Shown here in pieces: positions 48,125-54,839 of a stretch of 54,839 bases of DNA (positions are counted from its first letter, which is position 1; each line of letters begins with the position of its first letter). The translations under genes were made by a program, and so were the position numbers. This stretch comes from an uncultured Schlesneria sp. Lineage in GTDB: Bacteria; Planctomycetota; Planctomycetia; Planctomycetales; Planctomycetaceae. The DNA lies in assembly GCA_903899985.1 (NCBI GenBank), contig CAIULL010000236.1, positions 1 to 54,839 on the forward strand. The letters run 5' to 3'. The notes beneath the pieces were generated by a model. The model searched no databases. It was not told the origin of the DNA and worked only from the letters and a program-made list of their open reading frames with translations.

Positions 48125-48790
48125 ATGTTTGGAAAAATTGGATTGGTCTTCAACGGTGTCTGGTCACAGTATGCGATGGCAACCGCGCCGAAATATTCGA
48201 AAATCTATGATCTGATATACGTCCATGAATTGTCGGAGACGAATCTGGCCGGGTTCGACGCGCTGGTCATCCCTTTTCAGTCCCACCAGGCCGCGATCGA
48301 GCAGCAACAGGAAGTGCTTTATCGATTTCTGGCATCTGACCGAAAGATCGCCGTTTTCGGGGACAGCACCCCGGGCTGGGTCGATGCCCAGTGGGAACAC
48401 CGTCCCACGAACAACTATTGGTGGGTCTCCGATTCAACAAAGCCGCCTGTTACCGACACTAATTATGATCATCCCGTATTTCGTGGTCTGCGACCAAGAC
48501 ATGCCTGCTGGCATACCCACGGTTGTTACACGCGTCTACCCGATCAAGCCGAAGTCATCCAGCAAAACGCGGACAACGAAACGATCACCTGGCAGACATC
48601 ACAATATGGAGGAACTCTATTCGTTTCGACACTCGATCCGATCGTCGAGCACGGTATTCAGCAGATCCGCCACCTCGATCATTTTGTGGACAATTTGACC
48701 GAGTGGCTTTGCGGAGCACGACCGTCCGGTCCATTCACGGTCCCTCGTTCCGCTTACGCGTTGAACGAATGGCCCGTTTCGTCAACTTAA
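48125..48790 (+). CDS. Class I amidotransferase-fold / ThuA-like protein, paralogue 2
   Basis: From the ATG at 48125 (GGAG upstream) the protein has 221 residues; an ATG at 48089 overlapping the previous stop is possible. KIGLVFNGVWSQYAMAT starts a Rossmann-like domain, FDALVIPFQSHQAAIEQQQ matches the ThuA strand-turn, and DRKIAVFGDSTPGWVDAQWEH takes the nucleophile position, with no Cys. YDHPVFRGLRPRHACWHTHG and GGTLFVSTLDPIVEHG close the domain, the first with the HPvfrGl pattern often seen in ThuA-like proteins. It parallels the preceding gene in order of segments and size. It is part of the importer operon. Function unknown. Confidence 0.62.
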   Translation: MFGKIGLVFNGVWSQYAMATAPKYSKIYDLIYVHELSETNLAGFDALVIPFQSHQAAIEQQQEVLYRFLASDRKIAVFGDSTPGWVDAQWEHRPTNNYWWVSDSTKPPVTDTNYDHPVFRGLRPRHACWHTHGCYTRLPDQAEVIQQNADNETITWQTSQYGGTLFVSTLDPIVEHGIQQIRHLDHFVDNLTEWLCGARPSGPFTVPRSAYALNEWPVSST

Positions 48791-48814
48791 TTGACATCCG
48801 GAAATACACCCGCC

Positions 48815-49552
48815 ATGTCATCAGAATGGGAATCAACGCTCCGACTGATATGTTTTCTTACAGTTCTGGTCAGTATGACGCTGTGGGAAATCGCAGCTCC
48901 ACGCCATCATTTGACGGCTCGAAAGTCAGCCAGGTGGACGGTGAATCTGGGGCTGATGATTGTAAACACCGCGTTAGTCAGAATCTGCCTGCCGATTACG
49001 GCAGTTGGTGCGGCCCAATTCTACGTCGAGGATCGCAATTGGGGTTTGCTTCAACTGGTGACGTGGCCAGCTGTCGTAAAAGTTGTGATTTCGGTGATCG
49101 CGTTGGATTTTCTCATCTACGGGCAACACGTCCTGTTTCATTCCGTCCCATGGCTCTGGCGGTTTCACCGATTGCATCATCGGGACGTCGACCTGGATGT
49201 CACATCAGGGGTACGGTTTCATTCGGTGGAAATCTTGCTGTCCGCTATTTTGAAAGTCGCTGCTGTGATTGTGATCGGCTGTCCCGTCACTGGAGTGATC
49301 CTGTTTGAAATCCTCTTGAATTCGATGGCCATGTTCAATCACAGCAATGCCAGGATTCCCGCTTCGATTGACCGACTTCTTCGATTAATCATCGTGACCC
49401 CAGATATGCATCGGGTGCACCATTCTTCAGATCCTGTTGACCACAATCACAACTTTGGATTCAGTGTTTCCTGCTGGGACTATTTGCTGAGAACTTACCA
49501 GGCGCAATCGGTTGGCGGGACGGACGAATTCACGGTTGGCCTTAAGAACTGA
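48815..49552 (+). CDS. Sterol desaturase / fatty-acid hydroxylase family membrane protein
   Basis: The protein has 245 residues from the ATG at 48815. It has four to five hydrophobic segments and the di-iron histidine boxes: HVLFH (box 1), FHRLHH (box 2) and MHRVHHS (box 3), plus FNHSN before the third. Members hydroxylate or desaturate lipids, sterols and carotenoids with O2 at the membrane. The start is weak: no clear ribosome site, and a TTG at 48791 is the alternative. It lies 24 bases after the second amidotransferase-fold gene, suggesting membership of the importer operon. The lipid substrate is unknown. Confidence 0.88.
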   Translation: MSSEWESTLRLICFLTVLVSMTLWEIAAPRHHLTARKSARWTVNLGLMIVNTALVRICLPITAVGAAQFYVEDRNWGLLQLVTWPAVVKVVISVIALDFLIYGQHVLFHSVPWLWRFHRLHHRDVDLDVTSGVRFHSVEILLSAILKVAAVIVIGCPVTGVILFEILLNSMAMFNHSNARIPASIDRLLRLIIVTPDMHRVHHSSDPVDHNHNFGFSVSCWDYLLRTYQAQSVGGTDEFTVGLKN

Positions 49553-49662
49553 TCGTTTCGCCCCTGATCATGTCCTGCAAGGTTTGTTTTTCGATCGACA
49601 ATGGTTTTCACTCTTAGGAATGTTGAAATTCGCAGGTTCGAGGACTTCCCAAGTGAGATCAA

Positions 49663-50070
49663 TTGTTGCATGGGATTGAACAAACTAAGATCCCAATAGA
49701 ACATTTCTTTCAGTTCTTTGCTTCGGTCAGAGCCGTGGACAACGACAACTTTCAATCCAAATCATGTGCCGATCACCTGAAGGCGCTCAGCGAGCCACTT
49801 CGGCTGAGAATCGTGGATATACTGCGACATGGCGAGATGACCGTTGGCGACATCGCAGAATTTCTCGAAGTAGAAATAGTCACGGTTTCGCATCACCTGA
49901 AGATTCTCAAGAATGCTCATCTTGTCGAGGTCAAACGAGAAGGGCGTTTCATGATCTATCGTCTCAGCCCCGATCTGCTGCAAAAAGCGAGCGGTCGTTC
50001 CAAACAATATCTGAATCTCGGCTGCTGCCGGATCGAGGTTCCAGAAAAAAAGCCAAAACACCAAAACTGA
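49663..50070 (+). CDS. ArsR-family winged-helix transcriptional regulator
   Basis: The 135-residue protein has an ArsR-type winged helix: SCADHLKALSEPLRLRIVDIL, then MTVGDIAEFLEVEIVTVSHHLKIL (recognition helix) and LVEVKREGRFMIYRL (wing). No clear metal-sensing CxC is present in the helix, but GCC near the C-terminus (NLGCCRIE) could bind a thiol-reactive ligand. The start is uncertain: TTG at 49663 or 49666, or GTG at 49735 nearer the domain. It may control the nearby TVP38 and polyferredoxin genes, or the importer operon upstream; it is convergent with TVP38. Confidence 0.85.
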   Translation: MLHGIEQTKIPIEHFFQFFASVRAVDNDNFQSKSCADHLKALSEPLRLRIVDILRHGEMTVGDIAEFLEVEIVTVSHHLKILKNAHLVEVKREGRFMIYRLSPDLLQKASGRSKQYLNLGCCRIEVPEKKPKHQN

Positions 50071-50121
50071 CGTGTTCACGCCATTTGAATGATGATGGGC
50101 TCAGTACGATGATCGTACTCA

Positions 50122-50940
50122 TCAACACGCTTTCGTTTGGTCAATTTTCTGAGAACAGCTTTTCTCTAAGTTCCGATCTGGTGGGATTGGAATCCGACAG
50201 GCAGTTGATCGCACGGCCCAGCGGATTATGCTGGGAAAAAGTCCAATCAAGAGAAAAGCAAAAGAAATCTGCGTGATCACTCGCTGAGTGAACACTCCAG
50301 CTAATCCGTTTTCTGAGAGTGTCTGAAAATTCGGCGCCCTTGACCCGACAAACGCATAAAGCGTGGTTCCCGGCAACATTCCAATTTGACTAATCCACCA
50401 AAAAGTTCTCAGACGAATTGGGGTCAGTGCCATCATCAAGTTGACGACGAAGAACGGGATCGCAGGAACCAGGCGCAAACAGAACAACAGGTATGGCCCG
50501 TCGCTCTCGATCTCTTGATGATACTTGGTCAACCGGTGGCCAAATCGTTGTTGAATGAGGTCAACAAAGAGTAAGCGACTCAGCAAAAATGCGATTGATG
50601 CTCCGGTTGTCGACGCAAGGCTCACAAGGATAACGGCAGGGACAAGTCCAAAATACCAGCCGTAAACCATCGTGAGGACCCCAGCACCCGGTATTGGAAG
50701 CGAGACAATTGTCATATAGCAAAGAAACGCCAAACCATAAAAAAGGATTTGGTTGTGTGCCTGAAACTCGCGTAACATCGATTCTTGTCTGGCAAGATTG
50801 GCAAGACTTAATGAACCTCGAAACGTCCATGATCCAACCAGGATCACGAGCGTGACAGTCAAAATTGACAACAGCTTTGTTCCTGAAGCGCGGCGACCCG
50901 TCATTTCGTAAGACCGATTTGGGTTGCTGACACGTGTCAT
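50122..50940 (-). CDS. TVP38/TMEM64 (DedA-superfamily) membrane protein
   Basis: The 272-residue protein has about five to six hydrophobic segments. The family core is clear: FLCYMTIVSLPIPGAGVLTM, then YGWYFGLVPAVILVSLASTTGASIAFLLSR and LLFCLRLVPAIPFFVVNLMMALTPI, with the GxxxA and R-PxxPF signatures. Such proteins are thought to move lipids between leaflets or maintain membrane homeostasis. The start ATG at 50940 faces the polyferredoxin gene at 51153 across about 210 bases, a divergent promoter region. The stop is 51 bases from the convergent ArsR gene. Confidence 0.9.
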   Translation of the reverse strand: MTRVSNPNRSYEMTGRRASGTKLLSILTVTLVILVGSWTFRGSLSLANLARQESMLREFQAHNQILFYGLAFLCYMTIVSLPIPGAGVLTMVYGWYFGLVPAVILVSLASTTGASIAFLLSRLLFVDLIQQRFGHRLTKYHQEIESDGPYLLFCLRLVPAIPFFVVNLMMALTPIRLRTFWWISQIGMLPGTTLYAFVGSRAPNFQTLSENGLAGVFTQRVITQISFAFLLIGLFPSIIRWAVRSTACRIPIPPDRNLEKSCSQKIDQTKAC

Positions 50941-51152
50941 TTCTCCGCTCTACCTGTCGTCTAAAACTGAAGTGACTTTCATGCACAGTAGACCTGACCA
51001 GCGGTACAAGTTCAAATGACTTCTTCGCAACGCGGTTTGAGAGAATCTGAGCAAAGTCGTGAATCGCGTCCCCAACCCCGGTTCAGACTGAATGAATCAC
51101 CTGGAATGTGATCGTCAAGGACGAACTTGAATCTCTGAAAGGGAGATATTTC

Positions 51153-52298
51153 ATGGAATCACGACGATCATCTGCGGAACGCACCCGTTTGGAGTGGTCA
51201 TTTCTCGTGGTGTTCTATCCAACGATTGTTGGGTTCTACGTCATTTATAAATATCCGAATTGGATTGTGGGTGAAGGCGCGGACTTACGTGTTTTCCACC
51301 TGTTTGGCAAATCACCAGGTTTCTGGTACGCGACAGTCTATACCTCCATCGTCGCCGCAACGTGTTTATGGGTACTCGTGGATAATCGCAATCGATATCA
51401 GCGAAGCGCCAAGAAGGGCCGCTTATCTTCCTACCAGCGGGCCAAATTCACGTCGATCTTGCTTGCTCAGTCGATTGGCTTTTATGTGGTTCCATTCATC
51501 GTGCCTGGGCTTTGGCAAAACGGGGGATTCTTCAATGACCCCGGAAAAATTGCGTCAAAATCGGCGCACGTCTATTTGTTTCCTGCATTTCAGAGCATCG
51601 GCCTTGCCGTATACATGTTTCTTGTGATCCCGGTCGCCGTCTGGTTCTTTGGAAAACGCTACTGCAGCTGGTTTTGTTCCTGTGGCAACCTGGCAGAGGC
51701 GGTTGGTGTTCTTCCCTGGGGAGCGAAGTGGGTGAGATTACATACCCCACGCAGCGGGTCATCCAAAAGATTGGAAATTATTCAGGTTTACATTTTTGCA
51801 TTTGCAGTTCTCTTTGGAATCATGCTTTTGCTCGATGGGGCAAAATTGTTTTCAGCCCCAAATTTACTAAGTGGGATTCGAGCGACACAGGATCTTCTGA
51901 TCGACTTCATGTTTGGCTCCGTTGTCGGCGTTGGCGCCTATCCGATGCTTGGGACGCGCATCTGGTGCCGGTATGGCTGTCCCATGGCGAAAGGAATGCA
52001 ACTGGTGGGCAGACTTTCGCGTAGCCGTTTTGCAGTTGTTCCAAATGACAAATGCCGTGGTCTTGGACTGTGTACCCTGGCGTGTCCCATGGGAATCGAT
52101 GTTGCAAGTTTCGCACACAAGGACAAAAAGCCCATTGAAGTATCGTTTGGACTGGAAACTGCATGCATCGGCTGCGGCGGTTGCATCGACGCGTGTCCGG
52201 TGGAAGCTCTGTCGTTTGCACCAGCCACGAATGGAATTGGGAGAATCGTCCCAAACCAATCTGTAGTGAGTTCAAAACAACTCACCGATTCGAAATGA
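51153..52298 (+). CDS. NapH/NosR-like membrane polyferredoxin with two 4Fe-4S sites
   Basis: From the ATG at 51153 (GGGAG upstream) the protein has 381 residues. About five hydrophobic segments are followed by iron-sulfur ligands. Membrane-edge motifs KRYCSWFCSCG and TRIWCRYGCPMAKG match NapH/NosR/CcoG-type Cys-x3-CP. The ferredoxin part has CRGLGLCTLACPMG (Cys-x5-Cys-x3-Cys-Pro) and the canonical CIGCGGCIDACPVEA. It should move electrons from the quinone pool to an unknown partner. The first cluster's Cys-x5 spacing is non-standard. No nap, nos or cco gene is nearby, so the partner is not in the window. Confidence 0.85.
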   Translation: MESRRSSAERTRLEWSFLVVFYPTIVGFYVIYKYPNWIVGEGADLRVFHLFGKSPGFWYATVYTSIVAATCLWVLVDNRNRYQRSAKKGRLSSYQRAKFTSILLAQSIGFYVVPFIVPGLWQNGGFFNDPGKIASKSAHVYLFPAFQSIGLAVYMFLVIPVAVWFFGKRYCSWFCSCGNLAEAVGVLPWGAKWVRLHTPRSGSSKRLEIIQVYIFAFAVLFGIMLLLDGAKLFSAPNLLSGIRATQDLLIDFMFGSVVGVGAYPMLGTRIWCRYGCPMAKGMQLVGRLSRSRFAVVPNDKCRGLGLCTLACPMGIDVASFAHKDKKPIEVSFGLETACIGCGGCIDACPVEALSFAPATNGIGRIVPNQSVVSSKQLTDSK

Positions 52299-52759
52299 AC
52301 ACGTGACTCCGGGCTTCGGGGACTCACCATTTTCGCGGCGTTCGCTGCGAATAGCGAGATTGCGATCAGGCTGGATAGGTTTTCAAAAAAACGAAATTCA
52401 ATCCTGTTTCACGCAGGCCACAATCTTCATGCACTCAATGCTGGGCATCACAAAGCCAAATCTTTGATGCATTTCCAACGCTTTCATCGCGGATTACCCA
52501 ACGAATCAAAAATACAGGTGTCACCTCGGTTTTAAAACCCGAATCTTTCGTAGAATCGGCACAAAACTCCAGATTTATCAGGTAATGGGGTTTTTGCGGG
52601 TGAAACAGCGGAGATGCTCAACTCGTCAAGCAACCTATACCACCTAAACCCCCAGAGCAGGCGTTTGGGCTTCGAAAAGCAGCATTAACGTTCGAAGAAT
52701 GACGCGATCGGGTCGTTTACCCTTCCTGATAAGGCGGGCATTCAACTTCGCCACAGATT
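52299..52759. other. Gene-free stretch with dispersed repeat
   Basis: About 460 bases between convergent genes. It holds the second copy of the 72-bp repeat (52536-52607). I see no gene and no clear terminator. Confidence 0.5.
52536..52607. repeat. 72-bp dispersed repeat, copy 2
   Basis: The first 41 bases (AACCCGAATCTTTCGTAGAA then TCGGCACAAAACTCCAGATTT) are identical to 38937-38977; after one mismatch TCAGGTAATG is shared, then TTTTTGC. The same orientation relative to a minus-strand gene is kept: both lie in gaps beside small minus-strand genes. Confidence 0.85.
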
Positions 52760-53137
52760 TCAGCGATTTTTAGACTGTTCATAAATAGTCGCAATCAGAT
52801 TTCTTAATTCGTCGAAATGTTCGTACCGATGGCGAATCAGCGAAGCTTTACCTTTGGTGGTCGTTACATCGAAGACTTCAGTTCCGTCGAGTTCTGAGTC
52901 TTTCACTTTCTGAATTTCGTCAAATCCAACCGTGATTTTTTGATCTGGCCATAGCGTGAGGAATTTATTGGGGAGCATCACGTCTTCAAAGTGGATGACG
53001 TTCTTGTCGAAATCAATTGTTACCGCTTGTGCATAGTCAATGATGAAAAACAAAATTCGCGTAAAATTCGTCGGTGCAGGGCGCCCCTTCGTGACAAATC
53101 TGAGCTGACCTGATCGTGGAAGAGTATCAAGCGTCAT
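52760..53137 (-). CDS. Small protein of unknown function, possible PH-like fold
   Basis: The 125-residue protein starts at the ATG at 53137, with AAGGAG six bases upstream, a strong ribosome site. No signal peptide. One moderately hydrophobic stretch (FTRILFFIIDYAQAVTIDF) is followed by alternating strands (VIHFEDVMLPNKFLTLW, KITVGFDEIQKVKD, EVFDVTTTKGKASLI) and a C-terminal helix (FDELRNLIATIYEQ). This strand-then-helix order suggests a PH-like domain, which is only a guess. It follows a small membrane protein by 11 bases and shares its transcript. Confidence 0.7.
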   Translation of the reverse strand: MTLDTLPRSGQLRFVTKGRPAPTNFTRILFFIIDYAQAVTIDFDKNVIHFEDVMLPNKFLTLWPDQKITVGFDEIQKVKDSELDGTEVFDVTTTKGKASLIRHRYEHFDELRNLIATIYEQSKNR

Positions 53138-53148
53138 TGGCAACTCCT

Positions 53149-53427
53149 TCAAAATAGAAACATCACAAACGGAATTAAAAATCCAAAAAGAGCGATGATC
53201 GGCCGCTGCCAGCAGCGATAAGCGCTCGCGTATTGCTTGTCTTTGCGACACCGAAGTGAATCCCGAATGAGAAACACCAGCCAGATGCAGAATGCCGCAG
53301 GAACCAGGTAGATCAAATAACTCCACGGTGGGGCGAGAAAGACTTTGCCCTTAATGACTGCGCCAAGGCAAATCGCGGACAAAACTCCTTTTGCGATATC
53401 GCTTCGCACATTGGCCAAACCGATCAT
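53149..53427 (-). CDS. Small membrane protein of unknown function
   Basis: From the ATG at 53427 the protein has 92 residues. Three hydrophobic segments can be seen (KGVLSAICLGAVIKGKVFLA, WSYLIYLVPAAFCIWLVFL, IIALFGFLIPFVMFLF). A basic loop (RDSLRCRKDKQ) lies between the second and third. The frame opens earlier at a TTG (53484), but GAGGG near the ATG at 53427 favours the shorter form. Partner of the 125-residue protein; both are unrecognised. Confidence 0.6.
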   Translation of the reverse strand: MIGLANVRSDIAKGVLSAICLGAVIKGKVFLAPPWSYLIYLVPAAFCIWLVFLIRDSLRCRKDKQYASAYRCWQRPIIALFGFLIPFVMFLF

Positions 53428-53807
53428 CGCGTCCGTCCCTCGAATAAGTGGATTGATGAGATGTGAACTTTTGTTGAGCGGCAAATAATTACGAAGTTAA
53501 GATCGAATTTCAATCGTTTTCAGTGCGAAATAATCAAAGGAACAGCGTGTTTTCGGCAAAAGATATACGCTCTGTGGACAAATGACTTCCTGCTTTCAGT
53601 TAGGCTTGACCCAACACGAAAAGCAACTTCAAGCCAGTTCGGTCAATCAACTGAAGGAAGGCTTTCCGTCCGGCCACGAACGCCCTCAAAAAAATGCGAT
53701 CGCCTCGTGATCATGAGCAACTTCCAAACGTTAAGAATGTACTCATCAATTTCCGTTTACGACATATATAATTTCTTGTAGTTTTATTGAGGCTTTTGTT
53801 TGGAACA

Positions 53808-53921
53808 GGCGGCGCCGAAGCCGCGAGATAGTTGAAAGCCGCTACAAGCGGTTCGCCAGGAGCTACCGCTCCATGAACCCGAGGAACTTTGGCGACACTT
53901 CCGACGTCAAGTTTCTCAAGA
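53808..53921. repeat. Three-hairpin dispersed repeat, copy B
   Basis: GGCGGCGCCGAAGCCGCGAGA (53808-53828) forms a short GC-rich arm. Then AGCCGCT-ACA-AGCGGTT, GGAGC-TACC-GCTCC and GAGGAACTT...AAGTTTCTC follow in order (53835-53921). Most bases match copy C, and the last two hairpins match copy A. Confidence 0.88.
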
Positions 53922-54131
53922 GCAGAAAGTTGATAATAGAAAAATCAGGACATCGATTTCGTTTCTTAGGCTGGTCTACCTAACGCTCAGTCCTCAAACA
54001 CTTTCTGGCCGCTTCGGTCCGGCTCTTCTGGATATCTGGAAACCAAACCTGACGACGACATTTGATCTTTGACAATTTGAAATTGATTACGGATCGCCCC
54101 CGCTGCCAACAACAGGAGCGGGCTGGTCCGT

Positions 54132-54257
54132 GCGGCGCCGAAGCGGCGAGAGAGTCGTCATGAGAGAGCAGTGAGCCGCTACGAGCGGTTCGCCAGGAGC
54201 TACCGCTCCATGAACCCGAGGAACTTTTTGACACGTCCGATGTCAAGTTCCTCAAGA
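54132..54257. repeat. Three-hairpin dispersed repeat, copy C
   Basis: GCGGCGCCGAAGCGGCGAGA (54132-54151), then a spacer, GAGCCGCT-ACG-AGCGGTT (54173-54189), CCAGGAGCTACCGCTCCATG and GAGGAACTT...AAGTTCCTC to 54257. About 310 bases after copy B, same orientation. Confidence 0.88.
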
Positions 54258-54397
54258 GTAGATAAGAATCGAAGAAGTTTTTGATTTGGTCTATTCACGA
54301 CGTTTTCCAGATTAACCTTTTGCCGCTTCGGCAGCGGGGCCTCGAAGACTTGACCAGACCTTACGGCTGGCTACTCGAAATTATCATTCGGTTCGTC

Positions 54398-54839
54398 CAT
54401 AGTTGCCCAAACGCCGTCATCGTTAAGCGGCCTTGTCTACCGAGATCGGCAGCCAGAAGCCGCAACTACGGTCTGGCCTTCCGCGTGCACCATAGTTGCC
54501 CAAGCTTTCCCATAACCGAAAATTCGATAAGGGCCTGCAATTTCCCAATGTTGCGCAAGAAATCCCATAGTTGCCCAAATGCCGTCGTCGTTGAGCTGCA
54601 TTATCATCCAAGATCGTCAGCTAGAAGCCGCGACTACGGCCTGACCATCGTCTCGCACCATAGTTGCCCAAACTTTCGGACAACAGAAAAGTCGACAAGG
54701 GCCTGTATTTTCCCAATGTTTCCCAAGAAATCCCATTGTTGCCCAAAAGCCGTCGTCGTTGAGCCGCATTGTCATCCGAGATCGGCGGCTTGAAGCTAAT
54801 GCCACGGCCTGACCCCTCCCCAGATACTTGCACTACTGA
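54398..54839. repeat. 168-bp tandem repeat, about 2.6 units, running off the right edge
   Basis: Units start at 54398, 54566 and 54734 with CATAGTTGCCCAA or CATTGTTGCCCAA. The spacing is exactly 168 bases, a multiple of three. Units agree at about four in five positions by eye. Within each unit the CCATAGTTGCCCAA motif occurs twice, giving motif starts at 54397, 54490, 54565, 54658 and 54733 (spacings 93, 75, 93, 75). A CCCAATGTT...AAGAAATCC segment closes each unit. The last unit decays before the window end. Confidence 0.85.

Larger units (their letters stand above)
53485..54839. other. Gene-free, repeat-rich right end
   Basis: About 1.35 kb. It holds two three-hairpin repeats (53808-53921, 54132-54257) and the 168-bp tandem repeat (54398-54839). 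Several open frames cross it (such as 54281-54793), but they follow the tandem repeat in several frames on both strands and lack ribosome sites, so I do not call genes. Confidence 0.65.

Noticed and set aside
41001-54257. Three-hairpin repeat as integron attC sites
   Set aside because: No integrase, no cassette-like gene between copies B and C, and the conserved attC core sites are not evident.
54281-54793. A 170-codon frame over the tandem repeat
   Set aside because: The same stretch is open in frames on both strands because the repeat length is a multiple of three; no start signal. Kept as a repeat, not a gene.
54398-54839. Tandem repeat as a CRISPR array
   Set aside because: The units are 168 bases, diverge along their full length and lack short identical repeats with unique spacers.

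Overview
The window looks like part of a planctomycete chromosome of roughly balanced base composition. The strongest clues are family signatures: a DUF1559 protein with a prepilin-type N-terminus beside a small lipoprotein (39.2-40.6 kb), a Tat-exported DUF1501 protein (37.0-38.4 kb), a small 'TIGGQTLPSAYYL' lipoprotein (38.6-38.9 kb) and short proline- or glycine-rich secreted proteins of the planctomycete type. No transposase, phage gene, CRISPR array or rRNA is visible. One tRNA-Ser(CGA) is present.

Region 1 (1-15.0 kb) is a surface polysaccharide locus. The minus strand carries a truncated NodB-type deacetylase, two glycosyltransferases, an O-antigen ligase/polymerase-like membrane protein, two SAM methyltransferases, a Wzx-like flippase, GDP-mannose 4,6-dehydratase and a WbaP-type initiating sugar-phosphate transferase. 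After about 1.6 kb of gene-free, G-poor DNA, the plus strand carries a Wza-like export lipoprotein and two small secreted proteins. Together these could start, build, flip, polymerise and export a Wzx/Wzy-type polysaccharide. No Wzc-type copolymerase is in view.

Region 2 (15.1-29.1 kb) is mostly housekeeping: tRNA-Ser, riboflavin synthase, an isolated methyltransferase behind a striking nested hairpin, a DEAD-box helicase, then 2-oxoglutarate dehydrogenase E1, E2 and E3 followed by a lipoate-protein ligase homologue and a 2Fe-2S ferredoxin, and an exported alkaline phosphatase.

Region 3 (29.3-41.9 kb) holds an ABC-2 exporter pair translationally coupled to a large membrane-anchored protein of unknown function, a minus-strand set (spermidine synthase, RNase Z-like hydrolase, Gfo/Idh/MocA oxidoreductase), csrA with a clear terminator, DUF1501, the DUF1559/lipoprotein pair, and an ArsI/CadI-like VOC protein.

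Region 4 (42.0-49.6 kb) is the best candidate for an undescribed system. It is a tightly overlapping run made of an unrecognised 354-residue protein, a CDP-alcohol phosphatidyltransferase, a complete YnjBCD-like ABC importer (lipoprotein binding protein, two permeases, ATPase), two tandem proteins that look like paralogous class I amidotransferase-fold (ThuA-like) proteins, and a sterol-desaturase-type membrane hydroxylase. The pairing of a YnjF-like phosphatidyltransferase with YnjBCD recalls the E. coli ynj locus. The added genes suggest import and membrane-linked processing of an unknown substrate.

Region 5 (49.6-54.8 kb) has an ArsR-family regulator, a TVP38/TMEM64 membrane protein, a NapH/NosR-like polyferredoxin, a pair of small unknown proteins, and a repeat-rich gene-free end. 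Three repeat families stand out: a three-hairpin element (three copies in the window), a 72-bp element (two copies 13.6 kb apart), and a 168-bp tandem repeat at the right edge.
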